The translations under genes and the position numbers were made by a program. From the NCBI GenBank assembly GCA_015852425.1, contig JAAAIG010000080.1:1-64000 (forward strand): 64,000 nucleotides of DNA, written 5' to 3'. The notes beneath the pieces were generated by a model. It worked only from the letters and a program-made list of their open reading frames with translations. It was not told the DNA's origin and ran no database searches. Numbering within the stretch: the stretch's first letter is position 1; each line of letters begins with the position of its first letter. The DNA is from Gryganskiella cystojenkinii (taxonomy: Eukaryota; Mortierellomycota; Mortierellomycetes; Mortierellales; Mortierellaceae). This document shows, piece after piece, positions 35,893-46,763 of this stretch.

Positions 35893-37623
35893 TCATAAGG
35901 CTTCTGCGAGCAGTGGAACCTGAGAAAGAGTGACTTGTTGTTGATACACCGCCAGCTCTACATCCAGTTCTCGCGGGTCCTTGATAGAGACAATTTTTCT
36001 GCCTTCAAACTCAAGCTCCTCAGGATCAAAGGGATGCAGCATAGGCAGATCATGATAACCTTCCATTCGGCTCAGCGACTTGGAGACCTGCCAATACAAC
36101 GATCGCTTGTATTGATCCTCGACCTTGTACTCGGTGACAGCCCAGAAGAGAAAACAGGCGATGATGGCGGCACACATCAGAGCGAACACCGCTTCTGGAA
36201 TATCATAGCCCTCGACAATGTCGACAGTGTCATAGGCGACGTACATTGTCGAACTGGCCCAGTCCATGATAAAGTTTTGTCCGAGACTTGCCAGGTATGT
36301 GGCCGCAACCGTGGATGTGTTTAAGATCTTGGGCATTGCATATAATGAGGTATTTTCGGTGGCCAGAGGGAGGTGCGTCAAGGTCATCAATGAACTGATC
36401 TTAGGGAAATCTGTAGATAGGTTTTTGCTGGACACGATCTGGGCAATATTCGAGTTCAAGGGTCGAGGATTGGTGATAATTGTGCTGGCAATTGAGTAGG
36501 CACAGTTGATCTGAGCCACTGTACTGCGTGGCTGTTTGCTGCCGACACATACCAAGGTTGTGACTTGAGTGCCCACAACCTTGAGTTCCATAATAACCAT
36601 TCGATCCAAAAAGTCAACCAAAAAGTCCGTCAAGGTGCCGTTGTTGACTGATTCATCCATGGCCAGTACAAGCTCATCCTGGTCTCCGAAGATTGATGTT
36701 GCGATGGAGTGGAACATCTGGCGGTTTGGTACTGCGAAGCGGATTGCAGTGGTGGATAAGCTGACCATGTGCCCTGAGAGCAGTTGGCACTTGGTCATAA
36801 TAGTTAATGGAGAAACGGTGAAAGAGGCTCTGGTGACGTTGAACATGTTGACGGTATCGTCATAAGTGGAACAGTAAAGTTGGTCTTCAAATTTCACTCG
36901 TGACAATAGTGAAAAGTCGACAACCATTCCCTCTGTCGTTGTGTTAAGTGTGGCGCGCGATGGGACGACTGCCTTGGCTTTACCTTCGGATCTTTGAACA
37001 ATATAGGATTCTGTCTCATTGAAATCAAGTGCGATTGGCGGGTAGATTTCAAAAGTTGCGCACCCATCATTTGGGAGAAGAAGGGACCCGTTATAGACTC
37101 TGACGTCCAAACGATTGCAAGCAAGCTCGTAATCCGAAACTTGTGGGTGATAGCGCTTTGTTGGACTGGCTCGCGGGTTCGCCTTGCTGCTGTTTAGCGC
37201 TCTTGCCAGTGTGTCCTCAACGCTGGTGTCATACTGGACGGGGAAAGACCATGCCGGAAGGTCTGTCACAATACTGAACTCAAGAAACTGGGTGGAAATA
37301 GCTACCTCTTGGGAAAGGTTTCGTTTGCCTGTTGAGGGCGTAATATAAAGTTTGCCGCCGAGAATGATCCCGGTCAAAGCGGCGCTCCAGAACAATGTGG
37401 CAAACAGAGCCCACCAAGGTCGGCGTCTGCCTTTTCGAGCCGAATGACACAGCGCCGTGAACATTTCCCAGTAGCCGGCCTGCTTTATCCATCGAATACT
37501 CTGGGTATAGCCTCCAAATCGACGTGAGATGTGTGCAAGGACGGAGGCAAAGGCAATAGAGACCAATATTTCCAGAGCAAGACAGAATAAGTTCAATGTA
37601 AAGAATGACAGATGTAGGAACAT
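35893..37623 (-). CDS. Glycosylated membrane protein, paralogue A
   Basis: Intronless, 576 residues, no recognised domain. An N-terminal hydrophobic segment (residues 1-33) is followed by SIRWIKQAGYWEMFTALCHSA, a second segment ALFATLFWSAALTGIILGGKL, and a large loop of about 400 residues with many N-x-S/T sites and scattered Cys, expected to be extracellular or lumenal. A third segment, PEAVFALMCAAIIACFLFWAV, precedes a cytoplasmic tail. The block YLASLGQNFIMDWASSTMYVAYDTVDI aligns with the gene at 40036, so the two are paralogues. Likely a lineage-specific surface protein. Confidence 0.82.
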   Translation of the reverse strand: MFLHLSFFTLNLFCLALEILVSIAFASVLAHISRRFGGYTQSIRWIKQAGYWEMFTALCHSARKGRRRPWWALFATLFWSAALTGIILGGKLYITPSTGKRNLSQEVAISTQFLEFSIVTDLPAWSFPVQYDTSVEDTLARALNSSKANPRASPTKRYHPQVSDYELACNRLDVRVYNGSLLLPNDGCATFEIYPPIALDFNETESYIVQRSEGKAKAVVPSRATLNTTTEGMVVDFSLLSRVKFEDQLYCSTYDDTVNMFNVTRASFTVSPLTIMTKCQLLSGHMVSLSTTAIRFAVPNRQMFHSIATSIFGDQDELVLAMDESVNNGTLTDFLVDFLDRMVIMELKVVGTQVTTLVCVGSKQPRSTVAQINCAYSIASTIITNPRPLNSNIAQIVSSKNLSTDFPKISSLMTLTHLPLATENTSLYAMPKILNTSTVAATYLASLGQNFIMDWASSTMYVAYDTVDIVEGYDIPEAVFALMCAAIIACFLFWAVTEYKVEDQYKRSLYWQVSKSLSRMEGYHDLPMLHPFDPEELEFEGRKIVSIKDPRELDVELAVYQQQVTLSQVPLLAEAL

Positions 37624-38440
37624 GGCTCAAGAATAGAATAAAAGCAGAGGGGGGGGGAGAGAAAAGAAGTGAGAATTGCCCTGTGAAATTATAATGGACG
37701 ATATTTTGAATCTAAAAAGAACAAGAGAAAAAGAAAGAAATAGAAAGAAGTCGTCGTAGTATTGGAGTGTTGAGAGGTCCAAAGAGAAAAGATATCAGTG
37801 TTGATAAGGACAAGAAAAATGGCGAAGGCACGAAAAATAGAGAGTTGTTGTCGCATGCATGTGGCGAAATGTTCTCTGGATGCAACAATTGTCTCTTTGC
37901 TTGTTTTCTTTGTTTATTGTTAGCTCACCCATGGGAATGTCGATGGAAACAATGAAAATTACAATTAACTTCACGTAGAATAAACAAAAGAGCCTGCGCG
38001 CCGCCTACGTATCCAATCCCCACGAGTCTGTCTGGGATTATAGGGCCTTCTCGATCACCCATGACATTTTAAAATTGTACTGCAATAGGGAATCTCGTTG
38101 ATACAAGCCAGGATCTTTGCATTGCATCGGGGACCTTCAGGTACAACTTCGACGTAAAGCGACAGGCACGTGCTCTTAAATACACCGCATCCTTATCCTA
38201 TCGACACTGCCACAAGACGGCGCGCTTGTCTTTCTATCCCTGTATAAATTGCTGTGCGCTATGTCCCCACCCATCAATTTCAATCGTACACATCCTTCAT
38301 CGCCCAAAATGGTCCGAATGAATTGAAAGGATCCATCATAAAAGGCAGCACGACATGGCAAAGCCCTTTTCCTAACACACAAATAAGCCAGCAGACTGTT
38401 GTTAACACTGTATGTCAATGTCTTTATCGTAAGATTATTG

Positions 38441-38676
38441 CAAACGGATGGATGTGTTCTACTTTGGTCCTGTGGTGCACCGCATGCCTTTCCTTTAGAG
38501 GAGACTTGTTGGCTGTGACAACAGAAACTGTCAATGGTGAACATGTCTGTGAACATGGCGAAGTCAAATTGAACACAAAAACCACAATGCATACGATAGC
38601 TCTGTTATTTTGTGCTCACTCGCAATGGTGTTCACACCTCGCCTCATTCGATAGAAACAAAAGGTAGGAGACGAAG
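38441..38676 (+). repeat. Tandem duplication, copy 1 (left part, before the transposon)
   Basis: Near-identical to 39640-39873 over about 235 bp, with only a handful of substitutions and a 2-base indel (TTCACACCTCGCC against TTCACCTCGCC). The rest of the unit continues at 39592-39643, on the other side of the inserted element. The unit is about 285 bp in all. Confidence 0.9.
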
Positions 38677-39581
38677 GGAAGTGTCTATTTGTCGTCCGTT
38701 TTGCTTATTTGTCGTCCAGCTTGGGCTCTTATTTGTCGTCGAGATTTTTCAGTCCGTTGTCTGAGCGCGACCTCCACAATTGCAAACACATGTTCAAAAG
38801 TGGTGCTGGCACCATGTCCTTTTTTTTCCTTATCACGTTTGCCACCACCTTGGCGCCTTGTGTGTTATTATTCTATCCGCGACCTTAGCCCGAACTCGCC
38901 TTTCTTTTCTTTAAACTTCAAGCGCATTGAGATCCCTAGGCTTTAACTGACATGTTTCTCTGAGGCTTTCCCGGGTAATGGCCAACTTACTACAGTAGGT
39001 TCTGGACTCTCTTACACGTAGTCACGGGTTTATTTGTTCCCACACTTTTACTGCGGCTTTATCCAGCGCCTTACGAACAGTCTGCGATAGGACTGGGTCC
39101 TCTGCAGCTGCTTGCAACAGCTCCGTAGACTGATTGTGTAAAACTATTTAGAGTGATTGTCGTAACAATCCTTGAGATTTTACGGCGGGGATTGCGGCAG
39201 TGGAAGGAAGGAAACGTGGGATGATTCGCGTGTATGTTGGATTTGGTTTCTAGTCTTTTCTGTGGTGTGTTGTAGCTAGGCGAGAGCAAGAAGGTGCCTG
39301 GACGTAAGAGCATTACCCAAAACACAAAGCAGGCGACGGGGTTCGCGTGACAAGATTGACGCACTTACCCAACCTGGGTTCAGTGCGTAGCCAGAATGCT
39401 GATTGTAATTGTGGAGGTCGAGCTCAGACAATTGACTGAAAAATCCCTTTGAAATCGGACGACAAATGAGAGCCCAAACAGGACGACAAATAAGCGAAAC
39501 GAACGACAAATAAGCGAAACGGACGACAAATAAGATAGGACAAATAAGGGCTGTCGGACGGGACGACAAACAGACACTTCC
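38677..39581. mobile_element. 905 bp DNA transposon with terminal inverted repeats
   Basis: Starts GGAAGTGTCT and ends AGACACTTCC. The inverted ends extend inward to CTCCACAATT at 38781 on the left and 39407 on the right (105 and 175 bp). Both are packed with copies of the subterminal motif TTATTTGTCGTCC, three on the left and about seven on the right. Flanks GGAGACGAAG (38667-38676) and GGAGGCGAAG (39582-39591) are a 10-base target duplication with one mismatch. The 625 bp core has no transposase, so it is non-autonomous. Long inverted repeats with a 9-10 base duplication suggest a MULE-like or KDZ-type element; family is not settled. Confidence 0.85.
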
Positions 39582-39639
39582 GGAGGCGAAGACAAGAAAA
39601 GATGGCGAAAAGAAGTGAGCGTAACATTAGCAGTGAGAC

Positions 39640-39925
39640 CAAACGGATGCATGCGTTCTACTTTGGTCCTGTGGTGCACCGCATGCCTTTCCTTTAGAGG
39701 AGACTTGTTGGCTGTGACAACAGAAACTGTCAATGGTGAACATGTCTATGAACATGGCGAAGTCAAATTGAACACAAAAACCACAATTCATACGACAGCT
39801 CTGTTATTTTGTGCTCACTCGCAATGTTGTTCACCTCGCCTCATTCGATAGAAACAAAAGGTGGGAGACGAAGACAAGAAAAGATGGCAAAAAGAAGTGA
39901 GCGTAACATTAGCAGTGAGACCAAA
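39640..39925 (+). repeat. Tandem duplication, copy 2, holding the empty insertion site
   Basis: Copy of 38441-38676 joined directly to the sequence found at 39592-39643 (ACAAGAAAAGATGGC... to GAGACCAAA). The junction GGGAGACGAAGACAAG at about 39862-39877 is the uninterrupted target. The copy ends about 110 bp before the start of the membrane protein gene and may be part of its promoter. Confidence 0.88.
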
Positions 39926-40035
39926 AGGAATGCAAAGTCCGCTCACACACCAACATCCCTTTCTTATTTTCCTCACTTCGTCGTCAACTCTCCTCCACTC
40001 TTATCGCCATCATCATCATCATCATCACCACCACC

Positions 40036-42135
40036 ATGATTATATCCACGCACTTCTGGGTTGCCTCCGTTGTCATTTCCATTATCAAGATCATAATATC
40101 AGGAACCATTGGCGCCATAGCTGGATTCTACGTCAAGCACTGTAGAGATGAATACTCCAATAGTATTCGATGGTCTCGCACCGGCGGCCTCTACGAGATG
40201 GTCACCCTTTGCCGAAACACTTTTGGACGGTTGTCGGCACGCAGCCGCGCCGTTATGGCCCTCATGATCGTTGTTAATATTTCGACGTTGTTTGTCACCA
40301 TTCTACTCGGCGCATCGGTGTCCCATACTAAGAAAACCACCAATGGAACCAACAAAGGTGTGTTCACCCAACAACCAGTGCCCATGAATAACGTTTTGGA
40401 ATGGACCAACTGGATTGCGTACATGGAAGCTGATGCCACGATAGAAGGAACTATGACATCGTACCTGAACGACATCATGTTCAATCCTTCACCCAGCCCG
40501 GAGACCGTATACACACCACTCAGACACACGTACGACATCCCCTGCACTGAAACGGGTGCTGTCATAGCCAAGAATACCAGCGTGATGCCACTCGTGTATC
40601 CCTCCCCTCACGACAACTGCAAGGTCGCCTTCTTTATGACAACAAATTCAACGTACCTTTGGGATGAAACGAGAGCTTCCAACCAACTCATCTCACCAGG
40701 CTTGCACATGGCCGTTGCGCCTGTGACCTTTAATGCCTTGAACAGTGTTAGCGAGTTTGAACCTCTATTAATGTATTATTATAGTCACAAATTGTGCGAC
40801 TTAACTCAACCTTCGCAGGGATCCTTCATTACCTTTCCAAAGGACGGCCTAACTGCTCTGCCTCGGACAGATACCACCAGGTGCCAGTACGGTTCCGACG
40901 ACTCTTTTGTCATCACAGCAACTAAAATCCGGTTCGCCGTCAACCATCTGAGTGACTTCGACAAGGTGACAGCCATGATCTTTGACGACCCGTCCAACCT
41001 CCCTCTGTTGAAAGTCATGAATACTGCCATCAACAACGGGACATTTGCGAGTCCAACCAACAGCACGTATCTAGTAGTGCTCACAAATATAGCAGATAAC
41101 GTGGGTGTCCTTGTATGCGCCTCGAAATTCTTGGGGCAACCAAACGACATGGGCCTTCTTTGCATCTATGTGATAACAGCAACGATCGTAACTAAACCTC
41201 AGCTATGGGACCCGACCGTCGCTACTGATCTCAATCGGAATTCAAGTCTGCCAGTCGACCCTCACAGCTTAACCAACCAGAACGACATTAGTATCTACCA
41301 CATGCCACCGCTGAGTTCCAATAGTGATATGATCACCTACTCAGCAGCTCACTTGCTAGAGACAACCACCAACGTGACAGAGTACTTTGCGTCTCTTGGT
41401 CACAACGCTATCATGGATAGTGAGACGGGGCGGTTTTATGTCAACTACAATACAGTCGAGCTAAAGGATGCGTTCGAGGTCTCTACCGCTCTCCTTATAG
41501 TCTTGGGCTGCATTGTCGTGATATGCTGTCTCATTTGGGGAATCTCGCAGAGATGGTACCCTACAGTGTTCAACGGCTCGCTTTACAATCTCATCTACAA
41601 GGAGATCCAGCAGAAGGAAAAGGAGACGCCTATGCTTATGAATTTCAAGCATGACCCCCTGGCCTTTGGCGGCTATCTAGTGATCCCTGACTTGGGCGAG
41701 AAGTTGCATGCACCCTCGACGGAGATTCCTGCTACTGCAGGCAACAAGACATCAACGCAAAAGTCATCACAGCAGAGAAAATCAAGTCAACCACTGTCGG
41801 TTCGACAATCGCCCAAGGAGCGCGAGAAACCTACTCAGAATCAATTTTTGACAGCTGAGAACTGTCCAACAACAACCGACACCCCCGTGATAATTGATAT
41901 CAACAACTCATCCAGTGCCACCATTTTTACCCCTTCTCTAGCTTTGGCCACCTCCACGCCGATCATGCCTCCGTCTATCCCACCTAGACCTCTCAATTCC
42001 CTGCACCACTACACTCCCTTGAACACTTATCAACCGTCTCCCACCCTTCACACTAAGTCCCATTCGACCCAGGTTGCGCCATCCTCTCCTTCCGCTAACC
42101 AAGAGCCGACTCCTATCCAGAGCCCCTTTTGGTAA
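40036..42135 (+). CDS. Glycosylated membrane protein, paralogue B
   Basis: Intronless, 699 residues. Same plan as the gene at 35893: an N-terminal hydrophobic segment, SIRWSRTGGLYEMVTLCRN, a second segment VMALMIVVNISTLFVTILLGA, a loop of about 400 residues with many N-x-S/T sites and Cys, then YFASLGHNAIMDSETGRFYVNYNTVEL and a third segment STALLIVLGCIVVICCLIWGI. Its cytoplasmic tail is about 180 residues, Ser/Thr/Pro-rich, and much longer than in paralogue A. It begins after a CAT/CAC repeat in the leader (CATCATCATCATCATCACC). Function unknown; surface sensor or wall-associated protein is a guess. Confidence 0.85.
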   Translation: MIISTHFWVASVVISIIKIIISGTIGAIAGFYVKHCRDEYSNSIRWSRTGGLYEMVTLCRNTFGRLSARSRAVMALMIVVNISTLFVTILLGASVSHTKKTTNGTNKGVFTQQPVPMNNVLEWTNWIAYMEADATIEGTMTSYLNDIMFNPSPSPETVYTPLRHTYDIPCTETGAVIAKNTSVMPLVYPSPHDNCKVAFFMTTNSTYLWDETRASNQLISPGLHMAVAPVTFNALNSVSEFEPLLMYYYSHKLCDLTQPSQGSFITFPKDGLTALPRTDTTRCQYGSDDSFVITATKIRFAVNHLSDFDKVTAMIFDDPSNLPLLKVMNTAINNGTFASPTNSTYLVVLTNIADNVGVLVCASKFLGQPNDMGLLCIYVITATIVTKPQLWDPTVATDLNRNSSLPVDPHSLTNQNDISIYHMPPLSSNSDMITYSAAHLLETTTNVTEYFASLGHNAIMDSETGRFYVNYNTVELKDAFEVSTALLIVLGCIVVICCLIWGISQRWYPTVFNGSLYNLIYKEIQQKEKETPMLMNFKHDPLAFGGYLVIPDLGEKLHAPSTEIPATAGNKTSTQKSSQQRKSSQPLSVRQSPKEREKPTQNQFLTAENCPTTTDTPVIIDINNSSSATIFTPSLALATSTPIMPPSIPPRPLNSLHHYTPLNTYQPSPTLHTKSHSTQVAPSSPSANQEPTPIQSPFW

Positions 42136-43563
42136 CTTCCAACCCATCTTCGCTCTCTTTCCTCCATTTTCCCTGCCTTCTTATTCTCCTTCACTTTTTC
42201 GTTGGGACAGATATTCAAAAACGTGAATAATAAAAAATAAAAGTGACTCACTTTTAAACCCCTTCCCCTTTGGATGATGTGATTGATTGTTGCTAATCGT
42301 GCGCCAAGCCGAACATCCTACGGTCGTTAGGTTCCTTTTGTTTGGGTGTTGTTTTGCGTCATGTAGTTGAATGAGCGGAATGTCGGTGAATGGTCGTTGT
42401 ATTTTTTGGAGTTGGTGGGCTTGAAAGGAGCAGACAAGTACATTGGGTTTGGGGGGGGGGGGGAAAGTTTGTAAAGGGCGATAGGAATGAACCTGTTGGA
42501 ATCGTCTTTTTGCTGAAAACGATCAGAGTGAAAGTAGTTATATGAAAAAAAAGTAGTATGAATGACCGTTTCGGGTTCAGCTATCCGTAAAATGCATAGA
42601 GCACAGCATGTAACCGACATAGCAACGGTAAGCGAAGTTTTTGTGTTTTTTGGAGTTGGTGGCCACTTTTCAATGGGTGAAGGATGAGTCAGCATCGCCT
42701 GTACGAATTACCACTCGAATTGGTATCAAAGTGGCTTACAGTGTATAGCTACCATGGCCGAATTGAAATCCTTATTTTCCAACGCTGATAAGAAAGCCGC
42801 AACTACAATAACAAAACAAGGGCAACAACACTAGTTATAACAACAAAAGCATCTGCAACAGCAACAATATCAACAACAGGAGCGGCATCGACAGCGGCGA
42901 CATCAAGACGGCCACCCCAACCCCTACCCACAGTTTCGTCGGAAAGCTTGGCGGCGACGACGTTGATGACCTCTTCATCCCTCTCCTTCTTCTTTTCGTC
43001 ATAGTAACCTTCCTTTCCTCTTACTTTGGTTCCTATTTCGACCCCACCGCCGCTTACCACTACCTTTTTAAAAACCATCTTTTCCATAGCTCCAGTCGCA
43101 GTGACCTTGACGTCTTCTTCTCCTCCATTCTACATCCTCCCCATCTCATTCTTCGTTCTCTGCCTTTCAATCCTTCAGCCTTAATCTTCATCCTGCATCG
43201 TCATGTTCTACTGTCTCTTGTTCTGCTGGTACTTTGTCCTTCCTCTGCTCTCTATTTTGTACACCCAAGTCCTACGTCACTCACATTAGTTCTAGCTAAC
43301 GCGCTTTTCATAGACCAGGTGCTGACAAACACAAAACACACACAACTGTTCCTCATCAAAGTGTGTTGAAAAATATCTGCTTTGTTATTAGAAGAAAAAC
43401 AACGAAAGTTCAAGGAACTATTCTAGGTGAAATGATAGATGCATAAGGAGAAGAGAGAGCGAGAGAGAGAGAGAGAGAAAGAAAGAGAGAGACTCCGTTG
43501 TTGACTTTCATAATGAACGGAGAACGGGAGGTATATAACCGTTTTTTTTTGTTATTACTTTGA
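42136..43563. other. Gene-free region with simple repeats
   Basis: Contains a G run (42451-42463), two copies of TTTTTTGGAGTTGGTGG (about 42400 and 42645), a CAA/AAC-rich stretch (42805-42890) and a GA microsatellite (43450-43492). A plus-strand frame near 42880-43370 has one membrane-like helix (LLLLFVIVTFLSSYF) but no start or clear exon; not called. Confidence 0.4.
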
Positions 43564-44112
43564 TTAAAGGAACTGGAATGCAACGGCTACAGCCCCTGAG
43601 AGGGCCAGCATGTAACCGGAACCAAAAGTAACTGCCAGTCCGGCAGTACCGCTCGAAGGCGAGTTTGAAGAGGGAGGTGCTGCACCACCACCTGTCGAGG
43701 GCGAGGTCGGCGCTGTCGCAGGCGGTGCGGGGGCCGCAGGTGACGATGGGTTAAGGATCTGGAACGAATTTGTATAGGATTGGTCTGGCGAGGTCCGGAC
43801 CACGATGGAATATTGACCCGAGACTACGGTTCCGGGGACAGTCATGTCTGCTCTCGTGTTCGAGCCTGAACAATCCAAGGTACCCAACGTGGCGACGTAC
43901 CGGACGGCGGTCGAGGGACCGTTAACAAGATCGACCTTCACCGTCTTGGAATCATTACCCATCAAAGCACAGTTACTGGTCCAGCCAACAAAGTTGGGGA
44001 CATCTGTGGTCCAGATCGTACCTGCTGTTGGATTATTGATCTGGAGCATATCAGCGGACACGAAGGACGAGGCCAAAATGGCGAAAGAGATCAATGCCGT
44101 GACGGACTTCAT
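43564..44112 (-). CDS. Small secreted GPI-anchored Kre9/Knh1-like protein
   Basis: Intronless, 182 residues. Signal peptide MKSVTALISFAILASSFVSA; then the Kre9/Knh1 N-terminal-type domain beginning LQINNPTAGTIWTT and FVGWTSNCA, with SKTVKVDLVNGPST and VVSGQYSIVVRTSPDQSYTNSFQI. This is followed by a Pro/Ala/Ser/Gly-rich linker and a hydrophobic C-terminus typical of a GPI signal. Only two Cys are seen in the mature domain. A cell-wall or surface role is expected. The same family occurs at 59821-61089. Confidence 0.85.
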   Translation of the reverse strand: MKSVTALISFAILASSFVSADMLQINNPTAGTIWTTDVPNFVGWTSNCALMGNDSKTVKVDLVNGPSTAVRYVATLGTLDCSGSNTRADMTVPGTVVSGQYSIVVRTSPDQSYTNSFQILNPSSPAAPAPPATAPTSPSTGGGAAPPSSNSPSSGTAGLAVTFGSGYMLALSGAVAVAFQFL

Positions 44113-45719
44113 CTTTGGATAGAATGTGTATGGGATCCTGAAAGTTGGATGGGGATAGGGGATAATGGGGGAGGGTATAGAGACTGATGAAGAGACGAGT
44201 GGGATGAAGGAGAGGAACAGAGGATGGAGCGAGCTGGATGATAAAAAGAAACGGCAAAAAAAAAGAGAAAACAGACAAAAAAAAGCAGAAAAAAACAGGA
44301 AGTTGAACCATTCGACAGACCGCTACTGTCTTTATACCAAAGTACAACAGAAAGATGCAACGTTCGTTTCCAACATCCACGGATCATAATCGCCATGAGC
44401 TGGAGCAAATAAAAAGATTCGCGCAGACGGGCTGCATCGGAAGGGGGAGCGGCAAAAAAAATATCAAAAAAAAAATATAAGGAGTGCATGCAGCCGGACT
44501 TGTCTCCAAGCAAAACGAGTCGCCCTTGGTTGGCAATTAATTAAACATCAAAAGTTCAAAAGGCTACGCATGTCAGAGGATGACTGAACAAGGCGCCCCT
44601 TTCACCGGAGGACGCGACCAAGGAGGGTGGGAGGGAGTCGTATCTCCTAAAAAAACTGCATAAACCAGAAAGGAGTTGGGAAATTGAGAAAGATTTGAGC
44701 GTGAGGCAATAGGTATGTAACAGTTTTGACGAGGCCCTCTGGGAGATATATATGTGGCAATTCTCCCCCTAGGATATTGTGCAGAAAATGGCAGCCACGT
44801 TAAAAGGAATTAACCTTGGCAGTCCGGCTCAACCCAACGACTTGTCATACCGCCAACCATTACGGATTCATAATGAAAAGGTGGCGAAATCATATTTCAG
44901 GAAACGCAAACCGCGTAGGAGGGTAGCCATGAATTTCAAGGAGACTGGTGTGTGTAGGAGAAAAATCTACAGTCTCGAGCAGGGGGCGTTACGTATGGAG
45001 AGAAGGTAATAGAGGAAGAGTAGGAGAAACCGAAAAAGGAGGAAAGGAGGAGGAGTGGAGAAAGAAAGCGAGAGCGAGAGAGAAATAGTCGTGTCAAGGA
45101 GACCTAAAAAACAGCAAAAGGGAAGAGCCAAAGGGGAGAAGGAAATAATCTTTCCAAGTAACTTGAAGCAAGGGAACAATTACCGGGACGTGTCCTGGTC
45201 CTTTTCCGTGCAATGGAGAATGTGAAAGCGAAAGTGAAAGCGAAAGAGAAAGAGAGAGGAGAAAACAACAAAGGCTGGAAGGGACAGCAAAGACAAAGAA
45301 ACATTTAGGCAGGACACGTGGGGAAGCAAGGTCCAGTGGACCGCTCTCGGAAACAAAGGTCGCCTACGGAAATATCCACCCTTTCTTGTATCGATTCCGC
45401 TAAGAAAGATCTAGAACTCTGAAAGATGGTGGAGCTGTAGAAATGAACCCCCTCGCACTCGCACTCCCTCCGACTCACATGCCCCTGTAAGAGTAAAGTG
45501 TCGCGAGTCTTCTCCAAGACTCCCCTTTTGTGAAAAGGCAACTTGCTCACAAAAAAAGGGTGTTCTCCGGAGGGGTTCTTATTCCTCAACCAGACTGGTC
45601 TTCTATTACACACAAGCTGTACTCTTTATTCTCGTCGATTCTGATCCTTGTGACGCTGCTGTTAGTGGTTGTCCTTGCAGTCATCTCCGCAGAAAAAACT
45701 TAACTTCTACGGTTGCAGC
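44113..45719. other. Gene-poor region
   Basis: Promoter of the small GPI gene on the left, then purine-rich simple sequence: GA-rich at 45020-45085 and a GAAAGC/GAAAGT repeat at 45221-45262. A frame at 44779-45009 (76 codons) has no recognised relatives. TATATATATGTGG at 44747 could be a core promoter. Nothing firm. Confidence 0.35.
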
Positions 45720-46763
45720 CATGCCGTTTCCTCTCCGGTCGATGACTTCCTCCGGGCAAAAGGATAGTAGATCTTATTCTGATGAGTCTGAACCCGGTTA
45801 CGATGGGTATGTTGATGTAGACACCAATCTGTTGGCTGATTACTTTCGGCCTACTGAGTACATTCCAACCGATTTCGATTTTTCTGTAAGCTAAACCATC
45901 CTCAAACACCTTCAGATGACCTTGAATGTTCTTCGTCATACCTCCAAGAAAGGACAACCTACTAATCAGCTTGAACACTTTACTCTCGATCCATCTCTGT
46001 CTTTCTCGGTTGTTTTTGTGAGGCTCGCTTTCAATAAAGGATTCTGATGGAGTGTTTCCAGTGGAGAGTTTGAAGAAGAGTGAAAAAATATGGCTTCTTT
46101 GGCTGTATTTCGAGAAAGGAGAAATTGTCTGTCATAGGATCCTCAGTTTGCATCTGTTGTACTCCCTGTTGGAAACATTGTTCGCGATCGAGAAAAGTCT
46201 GAGAACGACAGGCCAACTTACAAGTCTCCCCTCTTTCCACAAATCACATTCTATAAAAAAATTGCCATGGTGGTCGCCCTCAAACTGAGCCGTTGTTGAG
46301 GATGTCGTGACTCTTGTCTCCAATTTTAGAAAAAAACGAAATATGGTCCCATCCAGATTGGTTGTCAAGGCGCCTTCCTGTCATCCTACTCCTCATTACT
46401 CAGGCTCTGTAGGAGTCTCCCCTTGAATTGCTTCAGGGTAAATAAAGTCTTGACAATAAAAGAAGTAGGGTTCGCAACTGACCTTAACTCTTGTATTGAC
46501 AACCAAAGGACTCAGCTCAAGTAAAGCATCTATTTATCCTGCTGCATGTCTACTACAAGGTCCAGTCAATTCAGCCCTACGAGCAGGGCCTAAGTCAAAT
46601 AGACGCCTCTATTTATCCAGGTCCAGATCGACCACCAGGTAGCGACGAGGTACCAGGATACTCTGTTCACGGTCAACCTCCGGTTCCAGGCAAATACAGA
46701 GTCCTCGGATATCCTATTCCAATCGACGAGACGAATGACATGGATAGAGAGGACGGCATTAAA
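45720..46763 (+). pseudogene. Unrecognised coding-like segments, probably a decayed gene
   Basis: Several stretches look translated but do not join cleanly. The first starts at 45720 (MPFPLRSMTSSGQKDSRSYS) and continues YDGYVDVDTNLLADYFRP to FDFS; the same frame resumes after a TAA and runs to 46047 (MTLNVLRHTSKKGQPTNQLE). Removing the TAA by splicing would need a 30 bp intron. A second piece at 46138-46290 includes ASVVLPVGNIVRDREKSEND. A third ends at 46763 with YPGPDRPPGSDEVPGYSVHG and PIPIDETNDMDREDGIK before TAA. In-frame stops and shifts favour decay, though a fast-evolving multi-exon gene is possible. No family recognised. Confidence 0.3.

Noticed and set aside
42754..42834. Micro-ORF MAELKSLFSNADKKAATT with a possible membrane exon downstream
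   Set aside because: It ends after 26 codons, lies in a different frame from the hydrophobic segment, and no splice pair joins them convincingly.
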